64,000 nucleotides of DNA from Herbiconiux sp. SALV-R1 (GTDB lineage Bacteria > Actinomycetota > Actinomycetes > Actinomycetales > Microbacteriaceae). Each line of letters starts with the position of its first letter. The first letter of the stretch is position 1. This document shows, one piece after another, positions 58,710 through 64,000 of this stretch. The notes beneath the pieces are model-generated. The model was not told where the DNA came from. It did no database searches and was given only the letters and a program-made list of their open reading frames with translations. The stretch is from NCBI RefSeq assembly GCF_013113715.1, contig NZ_CP053344.1:3844001-3908000 (forward strand), written 5' to 3'. A program made the position numbers and the translations under genes.

Positions 58710-59969
58710 TCACTCACCCGCGTAGTCGGTGACCGTCAGCCAGAGCGGGTACAGGTCGTGCCGCTCACCGCGGTCGCCGGTGGCGAGCTGGAACGGGCCC
58801 CCCGCCGAGAGGTTGGCGAACAGGTCGTCGGCCGTGATCTCCCCGGCGAGCCTGAAGTCGTCGAAGACGAAGGGCACGCCGTTCGAGCCGAGCGGGCTCG
58901 GCGAATCCATGAGGTGGAAGTGCAGGTGCGGCGAGTCGGTGTTGCCCGTGTTGCCGAGGAGTCCGATGATGTCGCCGGTCGAGAGCCGCTGGCCCACCTC
59001 GACCCCGGCGGGGTTGCCCGGCTGGAGGTGGGCGTAGAACGCGTACACGCCGTCGCCGAGCTGCTGCACGACGTGGTTTCCGCCGTACTCGTCGACCGTG
59101 AGACCGGTGGGGTTGGCGCCCGGCTTCTGCTCGGGCAGGTCGAAGCGCATCGAGACGATGGGCCCGTCGCCGACAGCGAGGATGTCGGCGCCGAAGTAGG
59201 GGTAGCTCGAGAGCTCGTCGACCGGTCCGGTGACGAAGGAACCCTCGGAGTCGAGCTGCACGTAGTCGATCGCGTAGCGCTCGGGGGCGTGGTACGAGCC
59301 GCCGATGGGGTTGACCGCCCCGCGGTGCGGTGTGACGGCGCAGCAGCTGTTGCCGTTCAGCCAGCCGTCGCCGCGCAGGGGAGGCGCGATCACGACGGGC
59401 GCCTCGCGATCGACCTCGGTGCTCGCGAGCCGCTCCGTCATCTCGGGGGTGATGACGGGCGGGGCGGCCGGGTCGAAGCCGAAGGTCACGTCGTGGGCGA
59501 GCTTCGCGGGTACGTCGTCCATCGAGTCGACGGTGACGTCGAGCCACACCAGTGCACCCTGACCGGGGCCGATCACCCGCCCCGGCTCGGTCGTGCCCGA
59601 CACGTGCACCCAGGGCACCACCTCGTCGCCGTCGAGTCGCTCGAGCGACTGGCCCTTGCCGTCGAGCACGTCGATGCTCTCGATCGTGGCCGTCTGGGTG
59701 GTGACGTTGCTGAGGTAGAGCTCGTAGGCGAGGTGCACCAGGCCGTCGGTGGCCGGCACGGGGCGGGGCGTGCTGAGCACCCGCGCGATCACCGGGGTGA
59801 AAGGGTCGTCGGATGCGGTGGTGGCGTCGGTCGTCGCGTCACCGCTCGAGGGGGTGCTGTCGTCTGATACCGGCTCCGTCGCCGGAACGGGTGCGGAGCC
59901 CGGGGTGCAGGCCGCCAGCAGCAGCGCTGCCACGGCGACCGGGATGAGGAGAAGAGGGCGTCGGGTCAT
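58710..59969 (-). CDS. M23-like metallopeptidase lipoprotein
   Basis: 419-residue lipoprotein (lipobox LAAC, Cys21) with a Ser/Thr/Asp-rich linker, a beta-rich domain (about 55-180) and a C-terminal M23/LytM-like domain. The zinc site should be in HAPERYAIDYV (His, Asp) and in SPHLHFHLMD (HxH). YAHLQPGNPAGVEVGQRLSTGDIIGLLGNTGN is the core of the LytM fold. Such proteins cut peptidoglycan cross-bridges or act as regulators of wall hydrolases. CATACT ends 6 nt before the ATG, indicating a leaderless mRNA. Confidence 0.9.
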   Translation of the reverse strand: MTRRPLLLIPVAVAALLLAACTPGSAPVPATEPVSDDSTPSSGDATTDATTASDDPFTPVIARVLSTPRPVPATDGLVHLAYELYLSNVTTQTATIESIDVLDGKGQSLERLDGDEVVPWVHVSGTTEPGRVIGPGQGALVWLDVTVDSMDDVPAKLAHDVTFGFDPAAPPVITPEMTERLASTEVDREAPVVIAPPLRGDGWLNGNSCCAVTPHRGAVNPIGGSYHAPERYAIDYVQLDSEGSFVTGPVDELSSYPYFGADILAVGDGPIVSMRFDLPEQKPGANPTGLTVDEYGGNHVVQQLGDGVYAFYAHLQPGNPAGVEVGQRLSTGDIIGLLGNTGNTDSPHLHFHLMDSPSPLGSNGVPFVFDDFRLAGEITADDLFANLSAGGPFQLATGDRGERHDLYPLWLTVTDYAGE

Positions 59970-59975
59970 GCAGTC

Positions 59976-59981
59976 AGTATG
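59976..59981 (-). promoter_or_regulatory. -10 hexamer CATACT of the M23 gene
   Basis: CATACT-GACTGC-ATG; the linker GACTGC is the same as before dcd. Confidence 0.5.
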
Positions 59982-60035
59982 AGACGCCGACGCCCCCCGG
60001 CGATAGATCCCCGTTGGTGCGACCCGCGCCCCGGC

Positions 60036-60428
60036 TCAGGGGGCGGTCGTCGGAACGCAGGCGTTGCAGTAGCCGAAGATGTCGACGACGTGTTCGGGGC
60101 GGGTGAAGCCGTGGAGGGCCGCTGTCTTCTGGGCCCAGGCTTCCACCTCGTCGGCCTCGATCTCGACGGTGAGTCCGCAGCTGCGGCAGATGAGGTGGTG
60201 GTGGTGGGCCAGCGAGCAGGCGCGGTAGAGCGACTCGCCCTCGGGCGACTGGAGCGAGTCGGCCTCACCCTCCTGGGCGAGGTCGGCGAGCGCCCGGTAC
60301 ACCGTCGCCAGCCCGATCTGCGACCCGGTGTTCTTCAGCGAGGAGTGCAGTGCCTGCGCGCTGACGAAGCCCATCTGCGTGCCGAGCGCCGACCGCACCG
60401 CCTCCCGCTGCCACGTGTTGCGCTTCAC
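60036..60428 (-). CDS. zur: Fur-family regulator, probably zinc uptake repressor Zur
   Basis: 130-residue Fur-family repressor. Winged helix: WQREAVRSALGTQMGFVSAQALHSSLK and GLATVYRALADLAQEGEAD; regulatory metal site: ACSLAHHHHLICRSCG; a second CxxC (YCNACVP) at the C-terminus completes the structural zinc site. It is the last gene of the znuA-C-B-B operon, with GTG 60428 overlapping the upstream stop (GTGA). Zinc sensing is inferred from this context; iron cannot be ruled out from the fold alone. Confidence 0.92.
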   Translation of the reverse strand: MKRNTWQREAVRSALGTQMGFVSAQALHSSLKNTGSQIGLATVYRALADLAQEGEADSLQSPEGESLYRACSLAHHHHLICRSCGLTVEIEADEVEAWAQKTAALHGFTRPEHVVDIFGYCNACVPTTAP

Positions 60429-61246
60429 GAACCGACCACCTCTTCCGACCGTCTCCACCGTAGCCGCGCCAGCTGGGAGACGCCTAGCGCCAGCACGAAG
60501 AACAGGGCGGCCGTGAGCGAGATCGCCGCACCGGCCGCGATGCCGAGCCACCTCGACGAGAGCACCCCGATCACGCCGGAGAGCGCCCCGATGACGGGGG
60601 CGAGCACGAACATCTGGGTGGTGGTGCGCGCGACCACCCGGGCAGCCGCGGCCGGGGCCGCGATGAGCGCGAGGGCGAGGATCGCCCCGACGGCCGGCAT
60701 GGCCGTGACCACGGTCAGCACGATGAGCGCGAGCGAGACCGCCTCGACCACCCAGGCGCGGTACCCCGCTGCCCGGAACCCCATCGGGTCGAGGGTGGAG
60801 AACAGGATCTCCTTGCCCGCGGCCAGCAGCACCACGACGGCCACGAGCAGCACCGCCGTCGACGCGGCGAGGTCGAGGTCGGTGGCGTTCAGGATGGAGC
60901 CGATGAGGTAGCTGTCGACATGGATCGGCAATTCGGGGAAGAACGCCTGCAGGAAGACCCCGAGCGCGAAGCCGGCCGTGAGCACGACGCCCGACGCCAC
61001 CTGCGACCCCTGGCGCGTCACCTTGCCGAGCAGGGTCATGGCCACGATGAGCAGCACGCTCGACACCACGGCGCCGAGCATGACGCTCACGCCGAGCGCC
61101 GCCGCCAGCACCGCACCGGGGAAGGTGGCGTGCGTGAGCGCCTGCGTGAAGAAGGCGCGCCGGCGCAGCACGACCACCGTGCCGACGAGGCCGCTCAGCA
61201 CCCCGATGACCACGGCGAGCACGAGGGCGCGTTCGAAGTACCCCAT
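60425..61246 (-). CDS. znuB: Zinc/manganese ABC permease, second subunit
   Basis: 273-residue ABC-3 family permease with about eight membrane helices. Motifs include GTVVVLRRRAFFTQALTHATFPGAVLAAALG and AAPAAAARVVAR. The ATG at 61246 overlaps the upstream permease stop by 1 nt (TGATG). Together with the next gene it may form a heterodimeric channel for the znuA/znuC system. Confidence 0.93.
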   Translation of the reverse strand: MGYFERALVLAVVIGVLSGLVGTVVVLRRRAFFTQALTHATFPGAVLAAALGVSVMLGAVVSSVLLIVAMTLLGKVTRQGSQVASGVVLTAGFALGVFLQAFFPELPIHVDSYLIGSILNATDLDLAASTAVLLVAVVVLLAAGKEILFSTLDPMGFRAAGYRAWVVEAVSLALIVLTVVTAMPAVGAILALALIAAPAAAARVVARTTTQMFVLAPVIGALSGVIGVLSSRWLGIAAGAAISLTAALFFVLALGVSQLARLRWRRSEEVVGS

Positions 61247-62121
61247 CAGGCGGTCACCCGCATCCGGCCGCGTCGCGCCGCGTCGACGACCACACGCACG
61301 AGGAGCACCACGAGGTAGACCGCCACCACGACGAGCACCACGGTGGCGCCGCTCGGCGCGGGTACCCCCGCTCCCACGGAGAGCGCGAAGGCGATGCTCA
61401 GCCCCAGCCACCCGGTGAACGCCGCGAAGGCCGCGGCGAGCGCGAAGATGAGCCCGATGCGACCGGCGATGAGCCGCCCCACCGCTCCGGGCACGATGAG
61501 CACCGCGAGCACGAGCAGGTTGCCGACCGCGTTCGACGCCGCCACCACCACCAGGGCGATCGCCACGTTGAGCACGAGGTCGAGCACGAGCACCCGGTAG
61601 CCCGCCGCCGCCGCTCCCGGGCCGTCGAAGGCGCGGAACAGCTGACCCTTCAGCGTCACCAGCACGAGCAACAGCGCGATGCCGCAGACCACCGCGGTCT
61701 GCACCAGGTCGGAGTCGGTGACGGTGAGCAACCGCCCGAACAGCAGCTGGTCGAGCTGGCCCACGTAGTCGCTTTGGGTCGAGACCACGATGATGCCGAT
61801 GGAGAACATGCCGGTGAGCACGATCGCCGTGGAGGCGTCGGAGGTGACCGCCCGCCGGGTGAGCAGCGTGAGCACCACGGCCGCCACGACGGCGGCGATG
61901 ACCGCGCCGGCGTACAGCCCCTCCCGGCCGGAGACGACGAAGCCGATGACGAGCCCCGGGAAGACGGCGTGCACCAGCCCGTCGCTCACGAACTCGAGAG
62001 CGCGCAGGTTCACCAGCACCCCGATGAACCCCGCCACCACGCTCAACACGAGCAGCACGCCGAGCGCCTTCGCCATGAACGGCAGGGCGAAGGGGTCGAT
62101 GAAGAAGGCGCCGAGGTCCAC
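61246..62121 (-). CDS. znuB: Zinc/manganese ABC permease, first subunit
   Basis: 291-residue ABC-3 family permease. Segments: [29 protein letters not shown] and [20 protein letters not shown], with about eight helices. The start is GTG 62121, 1 nt after the ATPase stop. It precedes the second permease, so the transporter may be a heterodimer. Confidence 0.93.
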   Translation of the reverse strand: MDLGAFFIDPFALPFMAKALGVLLVLSVVAGFIGVLVNLRALEFVSDGLVHAVFPGLVIGFVVSGREGLYAGAVIAAVVAAVVLTLLTRRAVTSDASTAIVLTGMFSIGIIVVSTQSDYVGQLDQLLFGRLLTVTDSDLVQTAVVCGIALLLVLVTLKGQLFRAFDGPGAAAAGYRVLVLDLVLNVAIALVVVAASNAVGNLLVLAVLIVPGAVGRLIAGRIGLIFALAAAFAAFTGWLGLSIAFALSVGAGVPAPSGATVVLVVVAVYLVVLLVRVVVDAARRGRMRVTA

Positions 62122-62122
62122 C

Positions 62123-62899
62123 TCAGCGCACCTCGTCGTGGGTGGGCGGCTGCAGCGGCTCCCCGTCGGGCCCGAGCTCGACCTCGCTGAAGGTGTTGTG
62201 CACGTTCGGCATGGTGAGCACGCTCTCCCGCTCGCCGAAGGCGACCTGGCGGCCGTTCAGCAGCATCACCCGGTCGCACACCTGCCGGGCGAGGTCGAAG
62301 TCGTGGGTCGAGACGACGATCGCCACCCCCTGCGCCTTGAGCGCGAGCAGGGTGTCGATGAGGGCGGCCCGGTTGTCGTGGTCGAGGCCGTTGAACGGCT
62401 CGTCGAGCAGCAGCAGCTTCGGGTTCGACACGATCGAGCGGGCGAGCACGCCGCGCTGCTGCTGACCACCCGAGAGGTCGCCGAAACGGATGCGCGCCCG
62501 CTCGGTGAGCCCGACGGCGGAAAGCGCCGACGCGACTGCCGCGCGGTCGGCGGCCCCCGGCATCCTGAACCAGCCGATGGAGCGGTAGCGCCCCATCATC
62601 ACGACCTGTTCGAGCGTGACGGGGAACTGCGGGTCGAGCTCGTCGTGCTGCGGCATGTAGCCGATCGCGGAGGCGTAGCGGCGCCGCGAGTCGCCGCCGT
62701 CGACGATGAGCCGGCCCGCCACCTGCGGCACGAGCCCGAGGATGCCTTTCAGCAGGGTCGACTTGCCGGCGCCGTTGGGGCCGATGAGGGCGACGGCCTC
62801 CCCGGCCCGCACCTCCATCGAGATGCCGGAGAGCGCCACCGTCGGCCCGTAGGCGAACGACGCGTCGTTCACCTGCAGGACGGGGGCGCTCTGGGTCAC
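62123..62899 (-). CDS. znuC: Zinc/manganese ABC ATPase
   Basis: 258-residue ATPase. Walker [17 protein letters not shown]-loop [15 protein letters not shown], signature [15 protein letters not shown], Walker [15 protein letters not shown] and switch His in VVSTHDFDL are intact. GTG 62899 lies 4 nt after the znuA stop; a longer frame to 63049 runs inside znuA and is rejected. Powers zinc import. Confidence 0.95.
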   Translation of the reverse strand: MTQSAPVLQVNDASFAYGPTVALSGISMEVRAGEAVALIGPNGAGKSTLLKGILGLVPQVAGRLIVDGGDSRRRYASAIGYMPQHDELDPQFPVTLEQVVMMGRYRSIGWFRMPGAADRAAVASALSAVGLTERARIRFGDLSGGQQQRGVLARSIVSNPKLLLLDEPFNGLDHDNRAALIDTLLALKAQGVAIVVSTHDFDLARQVCDRVMLLNGRQVAFGERESVLTMPNVHNTFSEVELGPDGEPLQPPTHDEVR

Positions 62900-62903
62900 C
62901 GCG

Positions 62904-63974
62904 CTAGTCTTCCAGGTCTGCGGGGAGCGCGCTCGGCGTGGCCCCCCACGACTCCAGGATGACCGTGGCGTTGTGGATCTGCGAGTCGAGGTAGGTGGCG
63001 CCGTCGCTGCCGGCGGGGCCGAGCGAGTCGCCGTAGAGAGCCTCGTCACCCGAGTACACCGTCACGCCTGCCTCGCTGGCGATGGTGTCGGCGGCCTTCG
63101 GCGAGATGGAGGCCTCCGAGAACACGGCCTTCACGCCGGTGGCCTCGATAGCGGCGACGAGCTCGTCGATCTGCGCGGCGCTCGGCTCGGCGTTGTCGTC
63201 GAAGCTCGGGATGACCGAGCCCACGTAGGTGATGCCGTAGGCGTCGACGAAGTAGGTGAAGGCGTCGTGGTTCGACACCAGCAGCCGCTTGTCGGCCGGC
63301 ACCTGGTCGACGTTCTCCCGAATCCAGTCGTCGAGCTCGGCGAGCTTCTTCTCGTAGGCGTCGGCGTTCGCCGTGAAGTCGGATGCGGCGGCCGGGTCGG
63401 CAGCGGCCAGTCCCGATTCGATGGTGGCCACCATCTGCTCGGCGCGCGCCGGGTCTGTCCAGATGTGCGGGTTGCCGCCCTCGTGCGCGTGATCGTGGTC
63501 GTCACCCGCCGCCTCGTCACCCGAGCCCTCCTCGTGCGCGTGGTCGTCTTCGGTGCCCTCTTCGTGGGCGTGCTCGTCGCCCGCCTCCTCCTCGGAGAGC
63601 TGGATGCCGGTCGACGCGTCGATGGTGACGCCGTCGAAGCCGGAGGCCGAGATGGCGTCGTCGAGCCACTCCTCCAGCCCGGCCCCGTTGATGACGAGCA
63701 CGTCGGCCGAGGCCAGCGCCGACAGGTCGGCCGCGGAGGGGTCGTAGCTGTGGGCGCTCTGGTTGGGCTGGATGAGCTGGGTGACGCTCGCCGCGTCGCC
63801 CGCGATCTCGCGGGTGAAGTCGGCGACCTGGGTGGTGGTGGCGACCACCTTCAGCCCGCCGGTGGCGCTGCCGGTGGAACCCGCATTTGTCGACGAGGCG
63901 CCGGAGGCGCACCCCGCGAGGGCGAGCGCGGAGGCCGACAGGAGCACGGGGGCGATGAGCGCGATCTTCTTCAC
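62904..63974 (-). CDS. znuA: Zinc-binding lipoprotein of ABC importer, His-rich loop
   Basis: 356-residue cluster A-I metal-binding lipoprotein (lipobox LAGC, Cys22). A His/Asp/Glu-rich insert at about 133-172 (HAHEEGTEDDHAHEEG, DDHDHAHEGG), with tandem DDHAHEEG-like copies, is the typical zinc-scavenging loop. Metal-cleft His residues are in NQSAHSYDPS, GGNPHIWTDP and VSNHDAFTYF. The GTG at 63974 follows a TAGGCT hexamer at 7 nt. A Zur-like half-site lies upstream at the window edge, so the operon is probably repressed by zinc through its last gene. Confidence 0.95.
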   Translation of the reverse strand: MKKIALIAPVLLSASALALAGCASGASSTNAGSTGSATGGLKVVATTTQVADFTREIAGDAASVTQLIQPNQSAHSYDPSAADLSALASADVLVINGAGLEEWLDDAISASGFDGVTIDASTGIQLSEEEAGDEHAHEEGTEDDHAHEEGSGDEAAGDDHDHAHEGGNPHIWTDPARAEQMVATIESGLAAADPAAASDFTANADAYEKKLAELDDWIRENVDQVPADKRLLVSNHDAFTYFVDAYGITYVGSVIPSFDDNAEPSAAQIDELVAAIEATGVKAVFSEASISPKAADTIASEAGVTVYSGDEALYGDSLGPAGSDGATYLDSQIHNATVILESWGATPSALPADLED

Positions 63975-63981
63975 GCCCCCG

Positions 63982-63987
63982 AGCCTA
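63982..63987 (-). promoter_or_regulatory. -10-like hexamer TAGGCT of znuA
   Basis: TAGGCT ends 7 nt before the GTG at 63974, close to the 6-nt spacing seen elsewhere. Confidence 0.4.
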
Positions 63988-64000
63988 GATGATAATGATT
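63988..64000 (-). promoter_or_regulatory. Probable Zur operator, cut by the window edge
   Basis: On the minus strand the last bases read AATCATTATCATC, part of the TGATAATGATTATCA-like palindrome typical of Fur/Zur boxes; the other half lies beyond the window. Position directly upstream of znuA supports the assignment. Confidence 0.5.

Noticed and set aside
1-64000. CRISPR array, prophage, insertion sequences
   Set aside because: No evenly spaced direct repeats, no integrase, transposase or phage structural genes were seen in any frame.

Overview
The window is high-GC chromosomal DNA whose gene content points to an actinobacterium of the Microbacteriaceae type (inference from content, not from a database match). 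The clues are a dnaK-grpE-dnaJ operon with HspR-type HAIR operators, a C50-carotenoid cluster (crtE-B-I-Ye-Yf-Eb), a DtxR/IdeR-like box before a heme oxygenase, a group 2 sigma factor of the HrdB/SigB kind, many GTG starts, ATGA/GTGA translational coupling and abundant lipoproteins. I see no phage, transposase or CRISPR array. The layout is that of a core chromosome with small accessory loci.

Layout. 1-3.4 kb: heat-shock operon dnaK-grpE-dnaJ (minus strand, dnaJ cut by the window edge) with two HAIR-like operators. 3.4-4.4 kb: two paralogous small lipoproteins. 4.6-13.1 kb: a saccharide-use locus with an ABC importer (binding protein plus two permeases, no ATPase), a clan-A-like glycoside hydrolase, an AraC regulator and a large DUF5107-TPR protein; an 11-bp motif is shared by the two outer promoter regions. 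13.1-17.4 kb: an HtrA-like protease with PDZ domain, an MFS (UMF1-like) transporter, an intergenic palindromic repeat array and a coupled pair of fluoride channels. 17.6-20.4 kb: a secreted metzincin-like protease with three cell-wall-binding repeats. 20.4-22.7 kb: CopC, YcnI and a His-rich membrane protein (copper handling). 23-24 kb: sigma factor with a strong terminator.

24.1-33.3 kb: an APC transporter, then a minus-strand C50 carotenoid operon ending in a coupled SGNH hydrolase, with idi divergent from crtE and followed by an XRE-cupin regulator. 33.4-38.2 kb: an operon of an NMT1/nitrate-taurine-type ABC importer, an enolase-superfamily enzyme and an NAD-dependent epimerase/uronate-dehydrogenase-like enzyme. 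38.3-40.5 kb: a stand-alone alanyl-tRNA-synthetase catalytic core, a perfect 16-bp inverted repeat and dcd. 40.6-47.6 kb: lipoprotein, FAD oxidoreductase and SRPBCC genes; tRNA-Gly(CCC); a 5'-truncated chloramphenicol-acetyltransferase relic; a DoxX-like protein; a nucleoside hydrolase-metallo-beta-lactamase-dienelactone hydrolase operon; DUF2470 and heme oxygenase. 47.7-57.3 kb: YhgE/Pip and MMPL membrane proteins, a PIF1/RecD-like helicase, a secreted protein of unknown function and a CopD-CtaG fusion. 57.4-64 kb: HU, the cysteine-poor ribosomal proteins S14-L33-L28, an M23 lipoprotein and a znuA-znuC-znuB-znuB-zur operon whose probable Zur operator is cut by the right edge.

Many genes have no Shine-Dalgarno sequence. 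Instead a TANNNT-like hexamer ends exactly 6 nt before the start codon, which suggests leaderless mRNAs. I used this pattern to choose several starts.
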